From contig CM065299.1 in assembly GCA_032871835.1 (NCBI GenBank), forward strand, positions 98,214,652 to 98,278,651: a stretch of 64,000 nt of DNA. Direction: 5' to 3'. Both the position numbers and the translations under genes were made by a program. This document shows, piece after piece, positions 38,701 through 49,230 of this stretch (position 1 is its first letter; every line of letters starts with the position of its first letter). The notes beneath the pieces are model-generated. The model saw only the letters and a program-made list of their open reading frames with translations. It ran no database searches and was not told where the DNA came from. The DNA is from Dipteronia dyeriana. Lineage: Eukaryota; Streptophyta; Magnoliopsida; Sapindales; Sapindaceae.

Positions 38701-41364
38701 TTCCATTAAGTGATATGCTAATACTCAACATTCTTATCCTCGTAATCTAGCAGTACAAGAGAACACTAAGGACACTGAAAGTGCATTGCACTATGCAAGG
38801 CTTCTAACAATCCTCTCAATCCAAAACAGAGACCCTAATACAAGTTCACTACGAGATGCAACTAAGTCTGCCATCTGAATTCATGTGAAGATAACTGGAA
38901 TTCAGATCAAGTACTCAACCAAGTTTCTTCTCAAATTATAACTTCCACATTCCTAAACATAAATCAGCATATTGCACTGCTATGAATAGATAACTGGCAT
39001 ATTGGTTCCATTCACATCCAACAGATTTATTCACACCCTGTTCCTGCTTTGAGCGAGACTCCCCAACTTATGAATAAATAAAAAATGCAATATAGAGTTC
39101 CTTATGTACATCATAGTTCACCAGCACAATTCTATTCTTAAATCTCTGGCTGAGTTGAAACAATGATTTCGTAGCAGAACCTCTCACCCTACAGCTCAAT
39201 TATAAGTGCCTCTTTACCATTTTATTTACCTTTTGATTTAAGTTTAAATATATACTTACAAACTTCTTCAACCGATTCCAGGCAACTAAGCCCATTTTTT
39301 GTTATTAATAAAGATACATCTAATCAATGTATTTAAAATCGGCCAAGGGGGCTGCCTTGAGTTGCGCCTCAAATCGCATCAGCCGTCCACCATAGCCTCA
39401 AGGCTTTCAAACCCTAACCTCGCCTTGGGGTGGTGAGGCGGGGTTAAGGGCTTTTATGTCTTTTAAGAAAATTCATTAAAAGAAAAACCTAAACCTCACT
39501 CCCTTTGGAATGGTAAATAAAAAAAAGGGACTTAAGACACCCAAGACGTGCGACAAAGGCAAAAGCAACTCACAGGTACTTTATTCTTCTCTTCTTCTTC
39601 TCTCCCTAGACCATTGCTTGTGCTTAAGATAATTTGTTTTTCTCTTCTTCTCTTATTGTTCATCTGATATTTTCTAATTTATAGAAAACCCTAATCTTCT
39701 ATATAAAATGGGTAAAAGTATTTAAGGACACATATTTAAAATGTTTATTTAATGTTATGGATTATACACGTTTTTAGTTTTTTTTTTTTTTTGTGGCATT
39801 ACTTACCATTTTAAATTGAGGTGACCACCTTGAGGCACCCGCCTCGCCTCACTAGGACAAAACACCTCAACCAGCTTTGTGCTTTTTAAAACATTGGCCC
39901 TAACAGATTATTCATAGATAACCTACAATTACTTTTCTTAGAAGCTTGTAACAGATTCTTGCTGGCATCATATGAATAAACTAACTTGATGGACCCTGCT
40001 CTAAGAGATTTACAGTGGCTTTAAAACGATCAAATCATCGGAATGAGTTCAAAATTATTTGATCAAACCGCAATAAGGGAGCGTTCAAGGTTCCCAGATC
40101 ACCTACATAACAATAACCACCAGATTTTCTATATGTTCCTTTCTTTCTTTATATATATTTTGTCCCATATCAACCAATTATTTCCAACCGATTGACAATC
40201 TAAAACAACCAAAATTAAATGAGAAAATCACCATAATTGTATTTAACAAAATTGTTTAAATATAAATTTAATATCCTTATCAAGTAGTTTTTGAGATTCC
40301 AGTCTTGAACAGATGATGTATCGCTTACGAGTTAGATATTTAACATGCAGTATTAAATGACTGTCAACTTGGCAGATATGGTCTATGCCTTTTGTCATGG
40401 AAACCATCAGGTGTTAATATATAGTTTGACAGCATAGACTGAAGAAGAAAATGTTCCTTATTTGCTCACTAAAGAGGATTCTTACCCCTTACCATTTCGT
40501 AAATAGGGATGATGCGCAAACAATATTTAAACCTTTTTAGCACATCAAAATCCTAAATTTCCACCAGAATGCACTTGGTAGAAGCTCTTACCGAGATAAG
40601 TACCATGCTATTACTAAAAAGTTAAAAATACCATTCCGTAGGCAAAGAAAGGAAAAATAATAAGCACATAAATAAAAAATTCAAATGAATAGAAAAGAGT
40701 TTATGTGTCAACATATTGGAGCATAAATTTTACATTAAGAACCCTACCTGAATCCCAGTCAGACTGTGAGTCACTGTCTTTATCACTTCGTCCTGATGAG
40801 CGACTGTCCCACCTTCCATGTATTCCCCGAGAATAGTTACCTGACTCTCCTCTTGTAGGTGGGGATGAGCCATACTCATTTCTCCTAAAACTATGCATCG
40901 ACAAACTGCCTGAACCTTTTTGTCGATCTTGTGAAGCATCTTCCAACTCACTAAACAGTAATTAAAAAAAAACATTTATCAAAAGAAATCCATGTGAAAA
41001 ACATTATCAATTACTATAAGACACAATCTGATGCTATATCAAATTGACATCCCACCTGAGAAGTGATGTATCGATTCCAATGGGTATCTTTTTGCAAATA
41101 TCCAATTCGCTTAAAGATATTAGAAGATCTCTCGTATATGTAATTTTTGACTTCCTGAAATATCAACACAGATGCGTTATCACAACCAACAATAAAAGCA
41201 TGGAACGAAAATAAAACACACAGTTAACGTGATCAAACTAATATTAAAATTGAAAAGGTTTGGATCAGAAAAAAAAAATAAAAAAAAATCAATTACTTCT
41301 CCGATTCATTATTTGTCTCAGCAGGTTTTTCCACAGTGCGCTGGTCTTCAATTTCTAAACTCAT
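32735..41364 (-). CDS. CBE1: CBE1-like eIF4E-binding protein (plant 4E-T-like)
   Basis: Ten coding exons on the minus strand: 41364-41297, 41154-41056, 40950-40748, 38363-38170, 37342-37237, 37073-36766, 36257-35841, 35340-35259, 34983-33439, 32895-32735. All phases fit and give 1060 residues (Arabidopsis CBE1 about 990). Residues 29-35, YTRDLLI, form the canonical eIF4E-binding motif YxxxxL-hydrophobic, continuing LSELDICKKIP as in plant orthologues. Further conserved blocks are SWQVPEHDGLLGSGSLARPS, FELMRKEQHKAFQEKQKLN, SSILNKLFGNVL, KFAHWFLEE, GKSLTLETLFGTAFMKELQS and the C-terminal EALQRLLEMELRSNS. Most of the rest is Pro/Gln/His/Ser-rich and probably disordered. The family binds cap-binding eIF4E and is linked to mRNA translation and decay bodies. 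Databases sometimes mislabel it 'chorismate synthase'; nothing here supports that. Confidence 0.92.
37489..38108. mobile_element. GC-rich TIR element in a CBE1 intron, copy 1
   Basis: Starts TTTTAAAACTCGGAAGGCGG; the reversed right end reads TTTTAAAATTCGGTCTGAGG. GCCTTGAGGCG and GAGGCGGC units cluster at both ends, the middle is A/T-rich. It lies in the intron between the exons ending 38170 and beginning 37342. Confidence 0.6.
39330..39895. mobile_element. GC-rich TIR element in a CBE1 intron, copy 2
   Basis: Starts ATTTAAAATCGGCCAAGG and ends with a reversed AATGTTTTAAAAAGC; both sides carry GCCTTGAGG/GAGGCGGG-type units like the copy at 37489-38108. It lies in the 2.4-kb intron between exons 40950-40748 and 38363-38170. 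Confidence 0.5.
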
Positions 41365-43045
41365 TCTGCGAAATTTAACAGAAAGTAACAGCAAAAAGAC
41401 GTGATGATGATTATTTTCTCTCAACAAAAAATCACACCACTCGTCACATCAAACCCCACAATACAGACCAACAATAACAATCGAAAACTCTTTATCTCCA
41501 CCAAGTCTGAACAGCTATATCTATTCAATGCTGCACCCAAAAAATCAGATAACCATCCTCCTTTAGATCAAATTCAAATCCACGGCTAGTACCCCAAAAA
41601 CGGTCAACTGATTTAAGCTATTCCTGATCCACTAATTCAACAATAAAACCCAACCCGAAACCCCCCGACAAAATTGTTCCTGAACAGAGAAATATATACG
41701 AAGATTCAATCAACAACTTCCTCCATTTTCCTTTCTAATCGGAGCTATAATCCTGCATCCTACTTCGTCAACAAAGATAAATAATCATCGCCAATAATTC
41801 TAGAATTCGTTTGAAGGAAAAACTCCTAACGAGATCGGATTGACAAAAATTCTAGGGTTTTGTGCTGATCGTCGAAGGAACTCCTGAAAAAAAAACTAGG
41901 GTTTTGTTGCAGAAGCACAACCTGGATCCAGTCACAAATGGAGGGAGATTAGGGTTTCTTTGACCTGTGACATTTCTCAGCTCTATCTTTCGATCAATCT
42001 ATGAGAGAGAGAGTGTGCTTGTGTTTTCTGGAGAGAGATCTCTTCAAAGAGAGACTGGCAATTGGTGAATTCATGGATTGGCCTCTCCTCTCACTGTTTG
42101 CAGAATGACGTTTTTTCACTTTGACGTCGTTAGAAGAAAATTTTTATATAAATAAATTAAAATGATAAAAAGAGATTTTACATGAATTACTACACGCGCC
42201 TTTGTTTATCGTGTGTTACGCGTTCCCGTTTATTGAATCTCCATCGCTTTAATTTCTTTTGCTTCGTGCGTGAGACGCGTGGATATATGATGTAAAGGAC
42301 ACGGCAGCGGTTGATAAATGTCGTAAATTTGCTGATTTGTTGGGGCACTGTCATGGATCGTGTTCCCGGTGTTAAACTAGTTAAACTAATTAATGACCAT
42401 TCATTTCTAATTATAGTTATTTTTTATATACTAATTATAGTTAATAGTTAATTTTGAATATAGCTATCTTGTTGAAATTGTTACACATTTATTGACGGAC
42501 ACCAGCACTGTGAACCACCGTAAACTTTTTTTACCGGTGTTTAAAATATATTGTTAAAAATTTACTATTGTGAATTATATTAGTTTTTTAAGAAGAGCAA
42601 TAGGTGTGTCAATTACATTTAAAATACTTATACAATAAACCATATAAATACGTTTTCAACAAGTTGTTTCAGATTATAAAAAAATGAGTTTTTATTACTG
42701 AGTTATAGAGTTAATCAATAGTTAAAAAATACTAAAAACTGTTAATGTCGATATAGATCATAAATGTTTTTCAATCATATACAGTGAGATAAATAATTAT
42801 ATCAAAGTACGAGAAAAAGTTAAAATGCCCAGAGAACAAATTATGTTATGTGATTAGATCACTATGAGAGATACATATTGTTACATCTAAGATCTTCTTT
42901 AAAGTTTGAGCATTTATCTCGAATAATTAGAAAGTTGCCAAATAATTATCAATTATGATAATTAAGTTGGCGTGTGAAACAATTCACTAGCAGAACTATG
43001 CAACAAAAACTTTTATATATATTGTCAAACAAAATTATGTGTGTA

Positions 43046-43084
<39 letters not shown>
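41365..43084. other. CBE1 leader/promoter and intergenic DNA
   Basis: 41365-42060 reads on the minus strand as a CT-rich plant leader. 42060-43084 is AT-rich with no gene and ends in a (TA)n(ATA)n microsatellite at about 43046-43091. Confidence 0.5.
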
Positions 43085-43092
<8 letters not shown>

Positions 43093-43547
43093 ATTTTATA
43101 TAAATTTGATGTGTAAATCTAGTGCACCTAATTTTGGTATCAAAATCTGGTGGCCAAATAATATAGCATCATTATAATTCATTCATTTAAATCATACAAA
43201 TCTAAATAAAATTAAATAATTGATTACAGCAATACCATATATTTACACACAAAAAATAGGTAAAGTAACATTATCGGTATGTATATGTAAATATATCGAC
43301 TTGAATCTTAGATAACGTTTATATCACCAAACCATATTGAATGATTGTGACAAAGAACATTTATAAAAGTCAATAATAAAGTAAACAATAAAAAAAATAG
43401 TAAAATACTGTAACATCCGATCAATTATTAATAAGAAACAAATTAATCTTTACAAGAGTTAAGATGACTTGATCATAATTACATGTAGAAGTCGTAGATT
43501 CAAACTGTATTTGCTTCGTAGAATCTCAAATTTATACTTTCTCAAAT
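43085..43547 (+). repeat. ~460-bp direct repeat, copy 1
   Basis: Contains TTTGATGTGTAAATCTAGTG, ATAATATAGCATCATTATAA and AGAGTTAAGATGACTTGATC; it recurs in the same order and orientation at 44832-45283. A further partial copy of its middle (TGTGACAAAGAACATTTATA) lies at 43558-43625. Confidence 0.85.
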
Positions 43548-43635
43548 TTATAAATGATTGTGACAAAGAACATTTATAAAAGTCAATAATAAAGGAAACA
43601 ATAAAAAAATAGTAAAATACCGTAACAAACGAAGC

Positions 43636-44813
43636 CTTACAGGTGGGAGGTTAGAAGGTTGTGCTTCTTCTGCAGGTGGGAGATCAACTCTTTCCTTTAC
43701 TGCGTCTGCCACCAACTGTTACAGCGCCTCTCGGAAGCGTTGTGTCAGGTCTTCGCTGGTCAGAGGAACTTGCTGGATCCCTGCCAGGGATGTTAGTTGG
43801 TTCTCCGTGGTTGCAGTGAGATCCCGCAAGCTACTGCCAACATGAAAGTTATCTGGAGATTTTTGGACATCCTCATAACTGCTTCTGCTTTCTGCCATTA
43901 CCTTTAATTAAATCGGACCCCTCCTTCTAGCGCCAATTGTTGACGTCGATTTCTGGTTGTATAAGAAAAGCCAACAATATTTGGATTTTAGCTGTGATTT
44001 CAAAGAGAAGGAGAAAGAAAAAGTAATCGGACGTAAGTTTGTACGTGGTAAAATTCCGATGACCGGACAAACGTCCACGGGTGGTTGAATGATCAACCAA
44101 GCCAAAATTCACTATGAATAAAATAATTACAATTCTCGATCTCACTTTTATCTCTCTGTATTTCTATATGATTTATGTATATTCCCTGTCTCTATTTTGT
44201 GACGAGATTATGAGTATATTTATATGTCTATAGAACCATAATCTTCTCTGTACAAGTAATAAATGATCTTTATATTTAATTATGATCGTTTGCTTGTTCG
44301 AATTAGTTTGTATTCTTTCCTGTTTCAGAGACTTGTATTGAGATCGAATGAGATTCTAATAACGTAGTCCAGTTAGGACTTATTTCTTTATAATAGCGCA
44401 TTGTTTTTGAAGAAATAAAATTGTTGCATGATTAGGAACCATTTCTGCTTGGTATTATGTTTCTTGTTGGAATTCCTCTTTGATATGGATATCCTCGCGT
44501 ATTTTAATGACTCGATTCGTGTGACCTATGAGCTGGACTCTTTATTCAATTTTCTTCATGTTTGTCCCAAGTAAAACACGATATCAGCTGGTCCTGAGTG
44601 ACGTCATCTGATCCCGAGTAGAAAATGTCATCAACTAGTCCCGAGTATCTTTAACTGACCCCGAGTAGGTTATGTTCAATACTTGTTTACTCGGGCTTCT
44701 CTTCTTTGGTGATGTATTGTATGATATTTTTTGAACGCCTATTTGGACGTCCACCTGACAATTTTATCCTCTTTGTCGATGACGTGTATGTCTGGTAAAA
44801 TTTACATACGACA
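43636..44813 (-). mobile_element. Ty3/gypsy Tat-lineage 5' fragment: LTR, primer-binding site and start of gag
   Basis: On the minus strand the LTR runs from 44813 (TGTCGTATG) to 43938 (ACGTCAACA), homologous to the LTR at 3099-3978. Directly after it comes TTGGCGCTAGAAGGAGGGG, a primer-binding-site-like sequence of the TTGGCGCC type common in this lineage. An ATG at 43898 opens a gag start reading MAESRSSYEDVQKSPDNF with one in-frame stop near residue 60, and the element is cut off near 43640. The rest of the element is gone. Confidence 0.75.
43938..44813 (-). repeat. 5' LTR of the truncated Tat element
   Basis: 876 bp with TG...CA ends; carries the same CTCGGGA-type motif cluster (44580-44700) as the LTR at 3099-3978. 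Confidence 0.8.
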
Positions 44814-44831
44814 TATATATATTGAATAATA

Positions 44832-45283
44832 TTATTTTATATAATTTTGATGTGTAAATCTGGTGCACTTAAATTTGGTATCAAATTCTGATGTCCAAAT
44901 AATATAGCATCACTATAATTCATTCAGTTAAATCATACAAATCTAAATAAAATTAAATAATTGATTACAACAATATTATATAATTCAACACAAAATTTAG
45001 GTAAAATAATATTATCGATATGTATATGCAAGTATATTGACTTGAATCTCAGATAACGTTTATATCACTAAACCATATTAAACAATTATAAAAAAGAACA
45101 TTTATAAAAGTCAGTAATAATAATAATAAATAGTAAAATACTTAACATCCAATCAACTATTAATAAGAAACAAAATAATTTTTATAAGAGTTGAGATGAC
45201 TTGATCATAATTACATGTAGAAGTCGTAGATTCAAATTGTATTTGCCTCGTAGAATCTCAAATTTATACTTCCTCTCTTCTTT
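44832..45283 (+). repeat. ~460-bp direct repeat, copy 2
   Basis: Second copy of 43085-43547, about 90% alike by eye, immediately after the retrotransposon fragment. Confidence 0.85.
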
Positions 45284-45813
45284 TTCTTTTTAAAGAAATA
45301 TCAAATTTATACTTTAAAAAATGGAAAAGAAACAAATCAATGTTAAATAATCGACCAAGAAGTAACGGTATCGAAGATTCAATAAATCTTAATATATGAT
45401 AAAATTTGAGGGGAGTCTTTGTAGAAAACCGAACTTTTATAATCTGACTGTAACAATGACAAACCCTAAAATGTTAAAAAGAAACAAAAAAAAACTATGA
45501 AAAAAAAATGCAGTAAAAGCAGTAATACAAAGCGATCTAAAAAAAAGAAAAAAATTGTTATATTGTGGGCTCCTTTTCCTCTCACATTCAAAAAAACTTC
45601 AATGAACAAACACCCATAATCAAGCCTTTATTTACACAAAAACCATAGAAGTGAATCAACTAAATTGGCAATTTCGTAAATAATCTCGAATACAACACCT
45701 TTTTCCAGCCACAGTTTCTAAACCCCTTCCACTCCACTGAAGCTAAAATTGCAAATACAGGAGACAGCAGAGAGATAGACAAAGAAGAGAAATCAACCAA
45801 CCTCTTACCGCTC
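45284..45813 (+). other. Upstream region of the plastid uL5 gene
   Basis: AT-rich promoter DNA, then a leader of about 200 bp. No distinct motif called. Confidence 0.4.
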
Positions 45814-48321
45814 ATGGCGTGTCCGTCGATTTTGCACTCCTCCACGTCGTCTTTTCACGGGCAATTCCCTATTCTCTCAGCTCCGACCTCCGTACGGTCA
45901 GCTTATATGAACCCTAGAAATGCAAATGGTGTGGTTTCAGTGAAGGCTTCGTCAGGCATTGTCTTGGTGGATAAATCCGAGGCCGAGAAGACGCATAGGC
46001 TCAAAAACGCTTATCTTGAGAAGATTGTTCCTTTGCTCAAAGAGGAGTTCAATTACACCAATATTCACCAGGTAACTTTTTATTTTTTTATTTCAAGTTA
46101 TTGTTAATTTGTAATATATATTGCGTATATACTTCAATTTCATTGTTTAATATCGTTCATAGATTCGTTTAAACTATAATTTAGTGTTTATGGGAGGCTT
46201 TTTGTATTGGATAAGGTTTGTTTAGACCGCTGGGTTATGTAATTTTTATAGATTACAACATCAAATGGATGATTTTATTTCTTTTTCTGAATTTGGAATT
46301 TGATTGAGCTTAAAAGGAATCTGCATTGTGGAACTTGTGTAGGTTCCCAAGGTTGACAAGATTGTTGTAAATTGTGGTATTGGAGATGCTGCCCAGAATG
46401 CTAAGGGTCTGGATGCTGCAATGAATGACTTGGCACTCATTACAGGGCAGAGACCTGTGAAGACACGGGCGAAGAATTCCGTTGCCACTTTCAAGATCAG
46501 AGAAGGTCAACCGCTCGGTATTGCTGTCACTCTCAGAGGAAATGTGAGCTTATATTATTCCATTGTGGTCTTATTTTAGCTGCTTTTTAAGTCTTTTTTA
46601 CTTGAACGAAGATTTCCATTTCCTTTGGTTACAATTATCTATTTATGAAACTTTTATGGGGGGGATTTACTATAGTTTTGACATTCAGATATCTAGAAGT
46701 TCTCAGACCTTTTAGATGGACTAGACAGTTTTGTCGCCAACGCCACCATTACCAAAGTCTTCTGCCATTTTTAGCATATGTCCAAATTGCAACTGTGAAC
46801 TAGACTTTTTTTTTTACTTGTATGGTTGTTATATGCTCAAGACTTTTGATTCAGTAACTATAGAAGATGGTTCCCAATCCCATACCGACCATTTAAATGC
46901 CCGGGCTGTTGTGAACAGATTTCTTACCATTTACTACTGAAGCATGACTCTACATATTTCTTATGTTGACCCAAGCAAGAGGTATAGTTCTTTTTTTCTT
47001 TTCTTTTTTTTGGTTCTTTAAGGAAAAGCAGAAAGCAATGAGACACCATGCTTAGAGCACATACCAAATCTTATATTAAAAATAAATTCTCTGAAAGTTC
47101 TTATATATAGCTTCTATAGCAATTAGTAAGATAATTTTTATTTGTAGAAGACATTGAATAAGGAACTGAGAAACTTGAGCTTAAATTGTTATATTTTGAG
47201 TTTGATTTATACTATCGTAGAAAAGGAAAAAACATGACTTTATATGAGAGCCAGCTACAAATCATATTGGTAGTTACAGTAGTTCACAATTGAGAAAGAG
47301 CATTAACAAGTGTTCATGAGGTCGAAATATGATCTCCATTGACTTGTTCTCTGCCTTTTTCATTTCAGCATCCTTGATATCTTCGTCAGTTTTTTTTCCC
47401 ATTCAAACCTGCAAGTCTGCAACAGGGCACTGCCTTCTCCCGGAACCAAATGGGATGAACTTATACCCTCCCTTTACCCCTTCATTCTGTAGGATTCTCT
47501 CAAGCTTGAACATATTAGGATCTTCCCAGTTAGTAGGGTCCCGGTGCAAGGCCCACACATTCACGAATAACATTCTGCCTCTTGGGATTTTATAGCCTCC
47601 AACTATGTATTCATCTGATGACTTGTGGGGTGGTATTATTGGTCCTGTAGAACCGAATCTTCGATTTTGATTGATTATGGCATTATGCAATGAAGATACG
47701 GAGTACAGTATACTCTCCCCTACTTTGACTTTTCTTGTTCCAGACCATGCCATTTTCATATAAACTAATAATATCATTTTAACAATCCATTGTTGTAGAT
47801 ACCAATGCCATGGTTTATTTTCTTATCATGATTGTTAGATGTGTCTCTTTCTGCACTAGCAGGGGTTTGGAAAGCGATTGATGGCTTCCCCAATCCACTG
47901 ATTTAAAAGCATATTTGATTCTTTCATCCAGTTCAATGAAATGTATCTTATGTCACATACTTCGTGAATGATATGACAGATGATGTACGCATTTCTAGAT
48001 CGGCTTATTAACTTGGGGCTTCCTAGAACAAGGGATTTCCAAGGTGTTAACCCTAACAGCTTTGACGGACATGGGAATTTCAGCGTTGGTGTTCGTGAAC
48101 AGAGTGTGTTCCCAGAGATCAGGTATGATGCTCTTGGTAAGCCAAAGGGAATGGATGTTTGCATTTCAACAACAGCCAATACCGATAAAGAAGGTCAGAG
48201 ACTCTTGGCTCTCATGGGGATGCCATTCAGAGAGGGTGGTGGTCCGGCAACATTAATGCGCAAGAAGAAGCTGAAGGCTCATCATTTTGATCCGAAATCA
48301 AAGGGAAGGGCCCGGAGATGA
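45814..48321 (+). CDS. RPL5: Plastid 50S ribosomal protein uL5c
   Basis: Three exons, 45814-46071, 46343-46543 and 47980-48321, all in phase 0, give 266 residues, near the usual length of nuclear-encoded plastid L5. The first about 40 residues are Ser/Thr/Pro-rich without acidic residues, as expected of a chloroplast transit peptide. The L5 N-terminal domain has [20 protein letters not shown] (residues about 89-108) and [20 protein letters not shown]; the C-terminal domain has [20 protein letters not shown] and [16 protein letters not shown]. The protein binds 5S rRNA in the central protuberance of the plastid ribosome. The Arabidopsis orthologue is At4g01310, two loci from CBE1 (At4g01290), as here. 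Intron 2 contains an unrelated antisense P450 fragment. Confidence 0.95.
47403..47777 (-). pseudogene. Cytochrome P450 C-terminal fragment (CYP81-like), antisense in RPL5 intron 2
   Basis: The minus strand encodes [37 protein letters not shown] and the haem-binding FGSGRRQCP (Cys ligand present), followed by PVADL where P450s have PGxGL. The preceding P450 helices (ExxR region) are absent and the upstream residues do not fit, so only about 90 codons of a P450 remain. The GGYxIPRGTxxxVNxWAxHRDP pattern is typical of CYP81-type plant enzymes. No start codon or intact exon; a stranded gene fragment. Confidence 0.8.
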
Positions 48322-49230
48322 GGGGTGGTTACTCTTTCCTACTGACAAAGCGATCTTAGTACCTTCCGAGATTGTTTCACTGTTTGAAAGTTGTCCACTT
48401 TCGGGTTTCAAATTAATGGTGCATCAATAGTTCAATTCTTTTTGGTGTTATCCCCCCATGTATTTATATTTTCTAATGAATTGTAAAAGAAAATTGTTTC
48501 ACTAAATCATGTCTACTTGTTTGGTTTCCAAAGGCTTAGGTTTCAATCAAGCATCTTAAGTTAAAACGACTCTGATAATTGTCGTTGAAGCAGTTGTCAG
48601 TCAGTAAAGTGTCGAGTATTTTTCAAAATCTTCAATAACTTCACAAAGAAAGAGTGGACAGATTGGGCGGAGAAAATAACATAAAAAATATGATAGCACG
48701 TTACCTTTTAACAGCCGGTAGTGCACCTTTATATATTTTATAAAAGCATTTTCAAGGAATTTTTTATTTTTTTAGTTACAGAATTAGTTATTTTTCGATA
48801 CCATGGATTATATTCTAATCATATATGTACTATTTGATCTTGTTTTGATAACTTTTTAAAAAATATGAATAATGTTAGGTATTAATGTATTATATCTAAA
48901 ATCATAATTTTTCTATTATAACAAATGTGACAGTAAGTTAAAAAAGATTATATCACTGGCTGCCTGCGGTCCAAGTTGCCGCTTGACGGCATGAGGCATG
49001 CAGGCGACTACGCGACAGAAGATTAGAAGAAAAATCCAAATTACTTGTGTACCCAACCGGTAATTTCTGTTTTACATTTATTCTTAATATAATTAGTATA
49101 TAACTAACAAGCTTTTGTAAGAAATGACAAGGAATAAGAAAAGATTGGAGAGCGACAAACGACCATTAAATAGATTGATGAAAGAGAAATGATTTGCTGT
49201 TATCAGATTGCATTTAGAGGAGTAGTATCA
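48322..49230. other. Intergenic DNA
   Basis: 3' flank of RPL5, AT-rich DNA, and the leader of the next gene. 48694-48730 shares a short block with 12918-12953 in reverse. No gene. Confidence 0.5.

Noticed and set aside
43046..43091. (TA)n(ATA)n array considered as a CRISPR-like or matrix-attachment repeat
   Set aside because: A plain microsatellite without spacers.
47856..48179. 107-codon minus strand frame over RPL5 exon 3
   Set aside because: Antisense shadow; the plus strand encodes the conserved L5 C-terminal domain.
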